In this document: positions 11,181 through 22,890 of the stretch, piece by piece | Numbering within the stretch: the first letter of the stretch is position 1 | Layout of the letters: each line of letters begins with the position of its first letter | Assembly (NCBI GenBank): GCA_003427395.1 | Contig: BFEA01000021.1 | Coordinates: 873,038 to 926,194 of the forward strand | Direction of reading: 5' to 3' | Source: Chara braunii | Taxonomy: Eukaryota > Streptophyta > Charophyceae > Charales > Characeae | Length of the DNA: 53,157 nucleotides | The notes under the pieces: model-generated | Told to the model about the DNA's origin: nothing | Databases searched by the model: none | Seen by the model: the letters and a program-made list of their open reading frames with translations, nothing else | Made by a program: the position numbers and the translations under genes

Positions 11181-13600
11181 ATTGAGGTCCGATACACCGA
11201 GGTCACACCAACCGTAATTAAGGTCAAAGGTATCCTTGAAAGTCCTTTTTGAGTGAGTGTGCAACTGGAATGCATGGCGTATGTGGACCTCACGATCCAA
11301 TGTACGGCAACTACGATGTACAATACGCGAACCACCACCAAAGACACACCTTCCTTGTGCTAACTCGCTCACCCGAACCATAAGGCCTCACTCCACTACT
11401 CCCCAAATGTGTAAAATGAGAATGATCTTCATGTAGAACATGGGAAGCTACACCGCCATATTCTTTGGTTTTTGTACATGTGGTGAGTAGTGGAGCGAGG
11501 CCCATACATAGCGGGTGTACCACCTACCGTGTCCACCATGACTACCTAGACGGTCATATGGAAAACATGACAAAAAAAAAACAGAAAACAAAAAAACGTG
11601 ACGGACAAATAAAACACTTGAAAGATCAGCGGAAAGGCATCAGAACCCCTCCTTCCCCTCCCCCTCCCCCCCCGCCCCCAACCCTCCTTGAGATCGAATA
11701 CGGTCATGGCAGAAGGGCCCGTGCGGATAAGAAATCTGCGTGTTCGGTGATGGTGAGCACCACATGGGGCCTACATGCACCAATTGCCATCCACTTACTT
11801 TTCTTTTCTTTTATCCTGATCAGCCAACATACATTCATAAGCTTGGTGGATAAACCACGTCTTCAGGTAGTCTAAGGTTGGGACCCCACAAGAGTGAGGA
11901 AATAAAATTGTCGTGGAAGTGTTTCCAAGACCCCCCACGTCGTGAAAAATGTTTTGTAAAGGTCGAAATGTCTTCTGAAAACTATTTTCCGGGACCCTAC
12001 TGCCCGCATTTCGTGGCTTGGAAGATTTGGTGTGGACATTTTCACATTGCCCATGGTCTGGAAAAGGGGCAAAGGAGGAATTGACGCCACAAATTTGTGC
12101 CGAAAGCTGAGGTTGGCCTCCTGAGCCGTCTTCAACTTTTCCAAAACCAGGTTTCGTGGATGGTGCATGGATTGTTCGTCCATGGCATGTCCGACGTTCG
12201 TGGAACGTGCGAGCCTGGAGCGTATTGTCGCACGGTGGTACCGGGCCCGAGGCCGTCCGTTCTAGTACGACTGGAAAAAAAAAAAAAAACGGTCGGAAAA
12301 ACTACTCCATTTCAAAATTTGAATTTGAAATACCTCCGGTACACGAACGCAGGGGGCTGCATATCGTTGTCCTCACCAACCGGATGACGTTCGTCGATCA
12401 CTGTCCCTGCAGGCTTTTGTGACAACCATCCACGTGCGATCACGGATTGACCACCATCGCCTACGGCCGGTTGTGCCTCTGTCATCGTCACCCTGTTGCC
12501 CACCGAAATCCATGCACATCTTTTGCCAACTCCATCGTCGTCCTGCAGAGTGGGCCTCGACATGTCGACGTGCATATGCCATCGCCAACAATTACATGCA
12601 TGCAGGGAGGCTGTCTAACCGCTGAACAATCCCGTACACTGCTGGGTGTTTTAGGGCAGTGTTGCGGCAACCTGCACGTCCATCACTCGCACATCTTCTG
12701 TGCGTGCGGTGATCCCTGTGGCGGTGGACATTGATGTTGTCGTTCGTGTCATCCGTCGTGCGCTCGTCCGTGGTGGAAGGCGGACCTCGATACCGGACGT
12801 TGCTGACGGGGCGATGTCGACGCGAATTCCCTTACCAGGGTATCCGCCCCGTTTTTTGCAAATGACAGGAAATAAGTTTTGTTCAAAATTTGAGTACACT
12901 GCACGAGTCGCGGTTGTGTTTTGTTCACTCTGACTGAGTGGTTGACAAGAAGCAAAGTGTGTGTGGGCGCGCAGTTTTGAGGCGTGCGTGATGATTTTTA
13001 TTCTTGATGCTATAGAGTCGGCGTTCTCGCCGACAAAAGTTTTGGCTTTGATTAAGACTAGGAAATTTATTATTATTATTACTAAAGTGACCATAATACA
13101 TCTGCATTCATACGACATGCGTCATCGGAAGTGGTGTTGCTTTGGGCAGTAATTGGGGTGTGCGAGAGAAAGTAGAACGCAAGCGGCGACCTCCGTGCGG
13201 TAGATGTGGGAGGTTGACAGTCGTGGACGGAGCCAGGACCTATGAGCGGCGGGCGTCATAGTTCGGTAGTCGTGAGCTTGGTCCGAAGGCAAAGGAGTAG
13301 CCTTGATGTATTTTGGTAGGCCCGCGTGCCGTGCGGCAACAACTGATATTGAATTTTGCAGTAGTCTGTCTCAGCCTTGGGTACTAGCACTATTGGTAAC
13401 AGCATTTGACTTTCAAAGCAGAGGGACGAGGATCGAGGGCGGTGGTGAGCGACGATGGAGCATTGGAACGATTGAAGATACTGAATGGTTGAGGGTCTGA
13501 CGGAGCTATCCCCCTTGTGTTTGTTGTCGGCCCATCCGTGGGTCCGGTCGGCAGACATGAAAGGGGCACCAACGGTTTTCCTTCCCCAAAGCGCGAGTTC
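11181..13600. other. no recognised gene
   Basis: GC content is higher than further left, with many overlapping short frames on both strands (longest 155 codons, minus strand 12651-13118). None has a recognisable domain. A C-rich tract lies near 11649-11685 and an A run near 12275-12289. Confidence 0.45.
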
Positions 13601-13639
13601 TCGATGCTCGTATTTTTACTTTTTCTTTTTATTTTTTAG

Positions 13640-13790
13640 TTGCTGGTCCCGTTTCTGGGACACGACGACAGTGCTAATACCGGAGTTGTGGGCGGGGAAA
13701 GCGGGCATAGCTCAATTGATGCGCGTATGAACTGTTGAAACCACGGACCGAGGAGTTTAACGTGTGTACGAGCCGGTGGGTGATTAGCCC
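13640..13790 (+). repeat. tRNA-derived SINE-like head, diverged
   Basis: TAGCTCAATTGAT (from 13708) matches a Pol III A box. It is followed by ACTGTTGAAA and, about 35 bp after the A box, a decayed B-box region (GAGTTTAAC). The block aligns with the better-preserved copy near 15455, including the sequence just before the A box. The boundaries are approximate, and a tail could not be defined. Confidence 0.5.
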
Positions 13791-14338
13791 ACACGGTGGG
13801 AGGAACCTGAGTATCGGGGGCCATCTCCGGGTGCACTGTCCGCCAACCGCGATTTGCTGTGAAAGGTTTGAGTGGGAGTATGCCCGTCGGGGCCCGTGAG
13901 GGGTAGGACCGGAAGTACATATTTTGTTGAAGTCCCAGAGGTACCATTTGTGTGCCCATTTGTCAGTGGCGTGGGTCGCCGCAGGGCAAAGGAAATGCCC
14001 TATTTATTTATTTTGTGTATTTTCCTACTTTTACTATCTTTTTATTTTCTCCGAGAATTAAACATAGGATTTGTGAAAACCTAACAAAACAAATTGTTAG
14101 GTTTGCACGAAATCTATTCAAGATTATGATAGTACGTTTTTCAGGTCTCCTACAGGAACAAAATTCTACGTGAAGTGAAACATCCGTAAAAAAGAGAACA
14201 GAAAATTACATTTTCAGAACTACTGGGGGGGTGGCGAGGAAAAAAACGTTTTTTTTCATAGAAAACCACGACCTGGTGAAACACCGTAGGTTCAAGAACT
14301 GAAATATCCTGATTTTTTGTTATCCAAAAAAATTGTGT

Positions 14339-14850
14339 TTATAGTCCTATAAGATGTGTAGCACGATGAATTTATTCGGGAGTTTTCCGAACGCGCAAAC
14401 ATATTCTCCTGTTTAGGAATACGTTCGCTTGAACATGGTTTCCCATACTTGGGCGAATATATTATTTTTTATTGTTGATTTAATTTTTTTCCCTATATTT
14501 TTATTTTAAACTCGTGTTTGGCTAAGAATTTCAAGGTGTCTCCGAGACAAAAGTTGTTTGTATTCTTATTTTAAATGACATATATTTTTTGATAAGGGTT
14601 TTATTGTTAAGTTCAAAAGTGATTTATAGTCCTATAAATTATTTTGTGTAGAGCTTGGTTTTTACCTAACTACGGAAACTGACTTATAGTCCTATAAATG
14701 AGTATTCACCAAAACACGTTTTTTTTTTTTACAGTGTTCGAGCTGTCTCTTATACACATCTAGATGTGTATAAGAGACAGGAATTAAAAATTACCCTGTT
14801 TGAACTCTGTTTTTTTGCCAATCTACTGAGAATGACTTATAGTCATATAA
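14339..14850. repeat. repeat carrying the palindrome TTATAGTCCTATAA
   Basis: The 14-bp inverted repeat TTATAGTCCTATAA occurs exactly at 14339, 14624 and 14684, and with one change (TTATAGTCATATAA) at 14837. The sequences around the last two copies also align (a T-rich lead, then an A-rich stretch, then GACTTATAG). They therefore look like diverged units of one repeat rather than chance hits. A library adapter interrupts the interval at 14743-14780. Confidence 0.65.
14743..14780. other. Nextera mate-pair junction adapter (assembly artefact)
   Basis: This is a second exact copy of the 38-bp mosaic-end junction found at 7534-7571 (CTGTCTCTTATACACATCT plus its complement). It marks untrimmed library sequence, so adjacency across it is unsafe. 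Confidence 0.97.
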
Positions 14851-15429
14851 AAGCATTTTGCAAGGAAGGGTTTTCTTGCACGTTTTGAGGAACGCTAGAC
14901 TTTTCACCTGATTTTTTGCCTCCTTTATTGCAAAACGATTAAAAACGCTCTCTTTTTGTGTAAAAAATAACAGTTTGACTTTTACTTTTTCATTCTATAA
15001 GAAATGTTAGGTTTTCTCCGATTGTGAGGTTTTCATGAATCCCCTGTTATTGGTGAAAATCCGTTCACGAGGAGTTCTTGCACAAATATGACAGAGCTGC
15101 ATGACCAGCAAAGTACCAAATTGTCATTGCTGCAGACGGCCAGGGCATTGTCCCATCTGAACAGGTACAGCAGTATGACCCGAACCATACTCATTGGGGC
15201 CTGGCAGGTGGTGAACGAGGCATGGGCACCAAGGGGGCCAGGGGCACTGCGGTGGAGGCCCACAACGATATTGATCTGCAAATCGTCCATCGGACCAGGC
15301 CGTCGAGTAGCGGGTTCCTTCATAGGTTTTCCCTCGGGATAACCGGAGCTATGGAACAACCTTACTACGCAGCTGTGAGACCATGATGCACTGCGGTAGG
15401 GGGACTGTTGTGACCCCTGCGCCTGGTAC

Positions 15430-15530
15430 CAGGGCTGGGTAGGCAGAAAGGGCCTAGCTCAGTTGGTGCAACCATAACTGTTGAAATACAGCCCTGAGTT
15501 CAAGCTCCACTAGAAGCGGGTGAGTAGAAC
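15430..15530 (+). repeat. tRNA-derived SINE-like head
   Basis: TAGCTCAGTTGG (15455-15466) is a good Pol III A box and GTTCAAGCTC (15498-15507) a good B box. The spacing of about 32 bp matches a tRNA, but the sequence cannot fold as an intact tRNA. A related copy lies near 13708. Together they suggest a tRNA-derived SINE family; the body and 3' end were not delimited. Confidence 0.6.
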
Positions 15531-16580
15531 GTTGCAGTCATGAATTACCTGGGGTTGGTCAGTTCAATAATGGTATCTGCAAGCGAGGACCCGTGTCGTG
15601 GTCCTTCGGGACCAATTAAAATTGGAATGATACAAAGAAGGTTGTCAAGGCTCTCCACATGTAAATCATCGACTGACCTTTCCCCATTATTTAGAGCGGC
15701 CGAACGGGCTGAAACAGGTAGACTCCGTCCAGTTTCCATGTGAGGCTGTCAAAAGCGCTAGAGCTACCGAGGTGCGAGGTGGAGAACGAAATGAAGAGGG
15801 GGAAGAGCACAAAGAGTTGACGAAGGAAGAAGAAGAAGTAGAGGGGAACCCGCTACTGATCGTGTTCCTCGTGGTGGTCACACTGATGTGGATAGCACGC
15901 ACCCTGCTCCTCGTGATCATCATCTTCATACTCGATGCTACTTGGTGTCGTGCCCATCTCCGAGCTCACATACATGGAAGAGAAGGCCGTGCTCGTAGTG
16001 ACCGCGCTGCTGATTCGTGGCGATTACGTTGCCGCTCCCGACCGTTATCTCCCCGCTGGCGGTCGTCCTCCCGCCTGTAGCAACGAATGCTTGCTCTGCT
16101 GATAAGTTTCGAGTGAACCTGGTCAGGACGCAGGCCAAATGCATTAGCAAAAACGCGGCCGGGAGAGTCCCCCTCCGGGATCGATGCGCACGACAGCGGG
16201 TGTTGTTCCACGTTATGCCGGACGCATCGTATTCAATGAGGGTCAGTTGGGAGCGTGGCAGAGCCGACGTACGTGGGGATTTAAGGATGGTCGCCACTCG
16301 GTGCCGCACTGGTGCCGACTTCTGTGCATCACATTCCCTGTGCAGACAGTGAGCCCTGAAGAGGTTCGAATCGACTGCCTGACCATTATCATCTTCGTCA
16401 TTGACGACAACAGGCAACACTTGTCTTTGTTGGGCATGCTCGTTTGGGGGGTGGTGATTGTTGCATCAGTCTTTGTAGCCTTCCTTGCGTTGTTAGGGGT
16501 TTGTAGCCTTCCTGGCCGCCGTTGCTTTCCTGGCCACAAGACGGTAGATTCGTAGTACTTCTTCACAGTGCTGTCGTCTG
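15531..16580. other. no recognised gene; unassigned open frames
   Basis: Open frames of 102 codons (15772-16080, plus), 123 codons (16184-16555, plus) and 160 codons (15938-16420, minus) overlap. The two plus-strand frames each contain a hydrophobic run that could span a membrane, and the first follows a glutamate-rich run. There is no recognisable domain and no support for a true coding frame. They could be debris from the trihelix-type gene that follows, but this is a guess. Confidence 0.35.
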
Positions 16581-17905
16581 GTGTGGGGTGTAGGAATGGA
16601 TGGGTGTAGTTTCACCGCCGAGCTGTATGGTGATGTGTCAAGCTCCAACAACTATCAGGATGCGGGGGGTCAGGAGAGCGAATCTTTGCAACATGGAAGG
16701 TTCGACGGACGTGTTCCGCCTTCGTTCTGGAGGTACTTGTCGCAGGAGGGGTCCGACGTTTTGTCTCCCAAGCTACCTGCAGCCAATTCCAGCACAACGT
16801 CGATATGTAGGCGCAAGCATTCACATCTGGCGCCCCTCGAATGACGGTGACAAACATCGCCAGGCAGGACCTTCCTTCAATGTCAGCAAACGCCACGGGA
16901 CACTGACCGTACCATTCATACGATCAGTGGGGAGGGTCATGTACCGTAGACCTACGAGTGTGGGTTCCCCGGATCAGTCCCCGCTCCCGCCGGGGTCCAA
17001 TCTGAGGCCCCTGTCCGTCTTGCCGTCGTCAGCTCGGAAGGGCAGGGGGGAACAAAGATCCATTCAACTGTTTTCATCACCCCTGTCCGATCGACCATCG
17101 ATGCAGCTTCGTTCACATCAGAGCATTGTTTTGCGTCATGGGGGAGGCCATGTAACCGCCGGCGGGGCGGGGGCTGGGTTGACACAATTTTAAATGCAGA
17201 CGGAGATTGGTGGTTGAGGGTGAGGCGAGAGGGACGGATGGCACAATTGGGCATGGCATGCTTCGCCCGACAAGCACAAAGGTTCCTGCTTGTGGAGGGG
17301 AATGCAAGAACCAAACAACAGAGGAGTACATTTCGAATATGGGCGGTGAAAGTTGGGGGTGATGGTGTGGAAGGTTCTGCTGTCGGTAGTGGAGGACTGG
17401 TGACAGCCACTGCTGGTGCGTCTTCTAAGGGATGTCAGACACGCAATAACGTGGCAGATGCGGGTGGGCTGCGCCGGAAGGGGGCAAGGTGGACCGGTCC
17501 CCCAAAGAAGAACTTAGAACAGTCCTTGGACATTGAAGTAGAGAGTGAAGCTCGCGTTGGAGTGTGCTGAGGACGACACTCTTATGGCTGATGTGGAAGG
17601 TCCTCAGCGACACATGGCGGGATGCAGAAGATGGGAGTGGACCACCGACCACACAAGAGAGGAGGGATACTCGAGAAGTGCAGAGGATTGTCGGAAGAAG
17701 TGGTCGGAGCTTGTGAAGAAGGTGAGGGAAATCCACGATGCGTCCGACCGATCCGGACAGTCGTCCTATTTCGAGAGAACGACAAAAAAATGGAGGAAGT
17801 TGAGAGTCACCCTTACGTTTGAGAAAACAGGTGTGGGATGCCATAGAGTGGTACAAGTTGAAGCCATCAGTGAGATGCGACAACATTATGGCAGCGTAGT
17901 CCCCT
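16581..17905 (+). pseudogene. decayed trihelix / Myb-SANT-like DNA-binding protein gene
   Basis: The clearest part is at about 17620-17880. It encodes a segment with RSAEDCRKKWSELVKKVREI followed by SGQSSYF, a helix-turn-helix block typical of trihelix/Myb-SANT-like DNA-binding domains. These occur in plant transcription factors and in proteins linked to PIF/Harbinger elements. After FEKT the frame slips by one, and the next frame continues plausibly (VWDAIEWYKLKPSV). The frame from 16581 (87 codons, beginning MDGCSFTAEL and containing VPPSFWRYLSQ) may be the original N-terminus. Between the two parts lie several stops and frame changes. It is a relic, probably one of many copies. The DNA-binding assignment is fairly sure; the N-terminal part is uncertain. 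Confidence 0.6.
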
Positions 17906-18299
17906 GTACGTCGTACGAGAGGTCTTTGTACGGTCTGTGCGTACGGACGGGTCCCGTCCGAACGTGCCTGGGCCCAGTGGGGGGATCATGTGGTCGAGCG
18001 CATCGGCTCCCGCCTTTTTGCAAAGGTGTGGGAGCCCTCCTGGCCATGTCATGCAGGAGATAAAAAAAACAAAACCAAAAGATAACTCGAAAACAACGCA
18101 GATAATTCCGTAAACCGTCGAGACGGTCGTGGTAGCATCGTCCTTTCGCCGCTCTATCCGAGTGCGCCAGCTGTACATCTCGCGGTCCCCTACTACAGGA
18201 TAGGTTTCCGCGGGGCATAAGCTTTCCCTCCGTAAGGGGTTGTCACCACCCTTAGGGGCATATCCTTACCGAGTTACTGACCCACGTGCAAAGGCTTTT

Positions 18300-19850
18300 A
18301 AATGCAATGGCAGAGGTAGATCAACCGAGAGCGTTTGCTCATTCGGAGAGCAAAGCAGGCCGTCATAGTCTCGCTTAAACACCCGCTGCACGCTGACCTC
18401 CCGGGAGCTACTAACCTGTACGCAGTGACCGAATACGCCGCCAAGTACTATGGTAACCAAGAACCATTCCCCTCCAAGATATCTCAGCAGGCAACTGACA
18501 GCGTCACAAATGCGAGGCACCAAGTGCTGCAGGATCTCGAATACGTTCTCTCACCAGCGCACCGGTCTGCATTGGAACGCCCACTGACCCCGACCGAGAT
18601 CCACACCTCCCTCCAACAAATGGGGGACGAAAAAACAACGGGTTTGGATTCGTTCCTCAAAGAATTCTGGCTCGACACGATTGGAACAGACCTCATGGAC
18701 TACATAAATGCAGTTCCGACCGAAGACACATTTGGAGGCCTCCTCAACCAAGGGGTCACCACCCTCTTGTACAAACAAAATGGTGGCGAAGACACTCACT
18801 AACCACATGCTTTCCCATATGACACACCTCCTTCACCCTGACTAGTTCGATTTCATACATGAAAGGAACATACAAAACAATATCCTTTCGGTGAATGAGA
18901 TATAAACTACGCAAGACAAAGAAGGAAGGAAGCAACTGTCTCCTTCATTGTCTTTGAAAAAGCCTATGGCCATGTGGATCGGGTCTTCTTGGACCTGTAT
19001 ATGCAAAAATTAAATTTTCGTCCTAATTTCAGGAGGTGGGTGGATACTCTCCAAAGAACAACGACGACCAACGTGATGGCGAATGATCATTTCTCCAATC
19101 CGTTCCCACTTCAGTGATCCTTTAGGCAAGGGGATCCTATTGCCCCGTTGTTGTTCGTTATTGTAATGGAGACCCTTGCCATGACCATCAGAGCTAACCT
19201 GATGATAGAGAAGATAAACATGTCTAAAATCCCGGACCACTACATCCCCCTGACATCACTCTTCGCAGATGATCTGACGGTGTTGATCAAGCCCAACTGT
19301 TCCTCTCTACATGAGCTGATTACTACCATACACATGTTCTCAATAGCGTCCGATATGGTTGTGAATTGGGGGTATAAGGCCCAGGGTCGGTGGCTCCACC
19401 TCCAAGACCTCCCTCCCACCCCTGACCTGACTATAGCATGGAAACCTCCGGAGGAGGTCATACGGATACTGGGAGTGCGCCTTACAGCGCCGAAACCCCC
19501 GCCTGACCATAGGGCCTCACTGGTGGAGGAGGGCATGCGAAGAATGGCCAAGTGGAGAGGCCCACACACCTTAACAGTTGGAAGAGTGCTGACACTTAAT
19601 ACCGCAATCTCTTTCGACAATGTGGTATAAAGCGGCATGCTGGCCGATCCCTCCCAAGCAGCTCCAAAGACTGAGGAAGGCAGCAACAGCATATGTGTGG
19701 AAAAATAATGATGAGGACTCCACATTCCTCTTTAGAGTGGTTTGGGACAACATAGCCCAGCCCCGGTCGAAAGGGGGTTTGACAATCTTGGAGCCGCAAG
19801 ACCAGTTAAACCACCAGTACCTCCGAGTCTGTTTTTGCCGACCCTGAATT
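18300..19850 (+). pseudogene. LINE (non-LTR retrotransposon) reverse transcriptase, degenerate
   Basis: Three frames on the plus strand together resemble the reverse transcriptase of a plant LINE. The first (18335-18802) holds the early motif in the form LTPTEIHTSLQQMGDEKTTG, where intact elements have a similar run ending KAPGPDG. Downstream, 19121-19160 reads FRQGDPIAPLLF, the conserved RQGDP block, and 19262-19273 encodes FADD, the catalytic Asp pair. The frame at 19620-19847 has the post-RT signature with W, P and GGL. Stops and frame changes separate the pieces, and the endonuclease region is not recognisable. The copy is 5' truncated and dead. Confidence 0.85.
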
Positions 19851-20330
19851 TCATTTCGCTCTGAGTTTTGTCGAGTCTGGATACCACTTCGTTTTCTTTC
19901 TGGTACTCTCACAGAAAGAACAAAAAAAAACAAAAAAGAGGAAGAAAAGTTGCGGTAGTGAACCTCATAAAAGAATATATAAAAAAAGGGAAACAAAGCT
20001 TTGGTCGTGATTGCAGTTGTATACATTCTTGGAAGTGGTAGTGTGACTGTGCCCTCAACGAGGGCATCTCAGCCCTGTGCTTAGGTTGTCAGATTCCAAA
20101 AAGAGAATAAAAGGGGAAAAAAACGGGCACATGGATCCGGTCGTGAAAATGGCTGGATACATTCCCCTAAGTGCTAGTGTGACGAGTCTTACAATCCTCT
20201 GACAAAACACAGCTTGAGCAGATCACGAACAACTTGAGCAATTCACGGACAGGGGACTCGTAAAAAACAGACGACCAACAAAAAAACGAAAACAGTAACA
20301 TTCAGAATGTGACCGCCTTACCTGTAAGGT
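19851..20330. repeat. two-unit direct repeat, about 136 bp
   Basis: GGTCGTGA at 20003 and at 20139 each begin a block that continues with TACATTC and ends with TAGTGTGACKG. This gives two diverged copies about 136 bp apart, with A-rich stretches between them. The surrounding DNA shows no gene. Confidence 0.45.
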
Positions 20331-21300
20331 GCATTCTGTGGAGGAAGATTGTGAGCACGGCTTCCTGGACTACCCAGCCCGACATCATTGCAGTAGAGAA
20401 AACATTTTTTTTCCCCCTTTTTCCGTCACCATAAAATTCAGATTTGTGGGACATTGCCGACTCTGTGTCTCACCCCGAAAAGTTCGGTTACAGGCCAAGA
20501 CAACGTTTTTTTTCAGAATCATCACCCGATTAATGATGGGGAAAGATGTCTTGTGGGCCCCTTACGCCCACATTTAGATTCAATTTGCCAATCTTGCCTC
20601 CACCTTGCTGTGGGAGAAGTATGCTATCCATTGCAATGGCTGACCAACCCATCATGGCTGATCCTTGGGCCGACTACATCAACTGCTCCCCTACCTGAAC
20701 AGGCCCGAATACGAAAAGACATAGTCAATGACCCACTATGGCCCAACATGATGAAATTGTGGAGGGAGATGAAAACGTTCACATTGGAGACAATGGGTCA
20801 CCAAAGGGGTCTTCATATTATGGGATATTTGAGATTTCCAATGGGGAGCATGTAAAACAGTGGGTCAACTAAAGGACCAATTGAAATATGTCAAGGGAAG
20901 GGAAGAAAACCTGGAACGGTTTCATGATTCCATTCCCCTCGCAGGGATCCGACCCTTGAAGAATGACCCCTCGATTGAAAAAGTTGACTGGGTGGTTCCT
21001 TGGCCCCAAATCAGACTCCCACTCTCCGTTGGCAAGGTGGCAAAAGTGATTGATCAGACTACTCATATAGAAGCGTACGAAATAACTTCCCCAGGGTCCA
21101 GATGGTCTGCACTACGAAGAAATCAAGAAGGTACACTGACCACAACTGGGCAAACCTTGCCAGAGTGCGGGTGTCCGAGGGAACGGACCATTTCCACTTC
21201 ATGTTTCAGTCGTGCTCCCCGATCTTAGCTTTCCCATTTAACCCGGTGGAATGGCAGTGGCCCAGAAATGGGGCCACCACCCCTATTCGACCATGAGACT
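20331..21300 (+). pseudogene. possible LINE-derived remnant downstream of RT
   Basis: Plus-strand frames at 20329-20577, 20454-20855 and 20860-21228 are open for 80-133 codons. They follow the LINE reverse transcriptase in the same orientation, as the C-terminal part of a LINE ORF2 would. I see no diagnostic motif such as the C-terminal zinc knuckle, so the assignment rests on position and frame length alone. Confidence 0.3.
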
Positions 21301-21399
21301 ACACGGTTAAACATGACATCAAAGGTTAACAGGAACCCCCGCTATTCAGCCCCGAGGTAACAACCCCAACCCTGAAAAGTGCATTGGAGATAAATTTTT

Positions 21400-21431
<32 letters not shown>

Positions 21432-22074
21432 CCCTATTTTATTTTTGGTCAAGGTCTGTGTGTGCCAAGTTTCGTGTTTGTTGGGGTCTTGGAGTTCATT
21501 ATTTTGGCCAGCCCTGAAAAATCCTTCAAATCCTAAAAACTGAAAAGAGTGAATTTTGCATGAAAACACATTTTTGCTTTGAGGTTTAAGGCCCCTTTGA
21601 TCATTTTAAAAAAAAAAAATTGTTGTTGGTTTATTTGGTGTCCACTCTATGGACTGGTGACAAGTCTGGCGTAAAATGTATAGGACGTTTGTTATAATGA
21701 CCCTTAAAAAATCCTGAAATTTTAGGACTCTATTAACCTTTTCTCAAACATGAATATCGAATAATATGCAAGACTCAGTCCACAGAAAAGACTCTGCAAA
21801 AAAAATGGGAAAATGATTTTATCATTCCACGGGGGGATGTGGCTGATTTTAGATGGGCCCACTACACAAACATAATGTTGATGTCTCACTGAACCGATGT
21901 TCTTTTACTTTGTTAGTATAATACGATGCATAACGATGACCCATAAAAAACAACAACTCTGGGTTTGTGCATGTTTTCTTTCATCTGTTTTGTGTTTTTG
22001 TTTGGGTTTCTCACTCAAGCTCCAGTCTCCCACTTCATGGCCGCAAGTCCATTAATATGTGTTACCATTTTCAA
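21301..22074. other. no supported gene
   Basis: AT-rich DNA with a run of about 30 T residues near 21402-21431. The last 100 bases before 22075 could extend the organelle-derived ccmC segment, but I cannot align them with confidence. Confidence 0.4.
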
Positions 22075-22224
22075 TTATTTTCAAATATTAGTGCCAAAAT
22101 ATGCGCTTTGTTCACCTTCTTCACTCTAGTTACTGAACTTTTTGGGGAAAACCTATGTGGGGAATCTTTTGGGTTTATGATGCTAGAAACACTTTCGTAT
22201 TAATACTGCCATTTATCTATAAAG
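22075..22224 (+). pseudogene. ccmC: mitochondrial ccmC fragment (NUMT)
   Basis: The plus strand encodes NISAK and ALFTFFTLVT. After a one-base frame slip near 22140 it continues FWGKPMWGIFWVYDARNT. This is the conserved WGKPMWGTFWVWDARLT block of CcmC, the inner-membrane haem-handling protein of mitochondrial cytochrome c maturation, whose gene is mitochondrial in many plants. Only about 50 residues of a protein of roughly 240 remain. The frameshift and substitutions show that it is a nonfunctional nuclear copy. It abuts an rpoB fragment of plastid origin within about 30 bp. Confidence 0.8.
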
Positions 22225-22238
22225 GTCCACTACATTTT

Positions 22239-22565
22239 CTATTTTTTTTTGCAGATGTAGCTTTTGCTTAGATGTACCCAGATACATCTTTTATTATCCG
22301 TTTCTAATTTAAGTCTTCCTCCCCATTCATAAATAAACGTACAACTGTATGTTATATTTGCTTGTGCGTCAAGTTCTGATCCATAATAAAGTCCTAGACT
22401 ACGTAAAATTTGGTTAACTATAAATTTCCAAGCTCCATTAATAATAAATTCCCTCTGGCCGTAATTATTGGAATGTTGTCGATTAAGACTGCCATAGTTA
22501 TTGATACTATATGGAATCAGAAATTGATCAATGCAAAAGTTGCCTTTGAGAAAGAAAAGTTGCAT
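22239..22565 (-). pseudogene. rpoB: plastid rpoB fragment (NUPT)
   Basis: The minus strand encodes IVNQILRSLGLYYGSELD and, 13 residues on, EWGGRLKLETDNKRCIW. This matches the N-terminal third of the plastid-encoded RNA polymerase beta subunit, where plants have NQILRSPGIYYRSELD and DWGGRLELEIDRKARIW. A neighbouring frame supplies the preceding conserved piece, IDNIPIITARG, so one frameshift lies near 22470. About 100 residues remain of a protein over 1,000 long. It sits head to tail between two mitochondrial fragments, which is unusual for a simple plastid insertion. The plastid assignment rests on the residue pattern and is fairly sure. Confidence 0.85.
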
Positions 22566-22890
22566 TGTTTGTATGTAGCAATTGTTTAGAAAGCGTTCGA
22601 CCGTAGGTTAATTAATGAAAATTCTTTCAGAGGCGGGTGCTTTATAATATTATATTATTGTGGCAGCCACTTTATAAGATCCTGCTCCTCTTCAATTTCG
22701 TGCTCCTTATGAAGGTTGTGCTATGAGAGAATTTTTCTGAGACAAAACGCTCTAATTATCTATGATGATCTAGGTAAACAATCAGTGGCATGTCGACAAA
22801 TGTCATTATTGTTACGTCGACCACCAGGTCGAAAAGATTTATCAGGAGATGTGTTTTGTCTACGTTCTTGTTTATTAGAAAGAGTTGTCA
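22566..22890 (+). pseudogene. atp1: mitochondrial atp1 fragment (NUMT)
   Basis: The plus strand carries remains of the alpha subunit of mitochondrial F1 ATP synthase. Readable pieces in order are [41 protein letters not shown] and, in one frame from 22749, [12 protein letters not shown] followed by [13 protein letters not shown] and GDVF. The KILSEA, DPAPLQF and GCAM words match mitochondrial atp1 rather than plastid atpA, which differs at these places. Several frame changes and stops interrupt it, and only about 110 of some 510 residues remain. It is a nonfunctional nuclear copy. It directly follows the rpoB fragment, so the three pieces form one compound organelle insertion. Confidence 0.9.

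Noticed and set aside
15455-15508. Functional tRNA gene
   Set aside because: A and B boxes are present, but acceptor and anticodon stems cannot be formed.
22239-22890. Expressed nuclear copies of organelle genes
   Set aside because: Fragments are short, frameshifted and in opposite orientations, with no targeting sequence.
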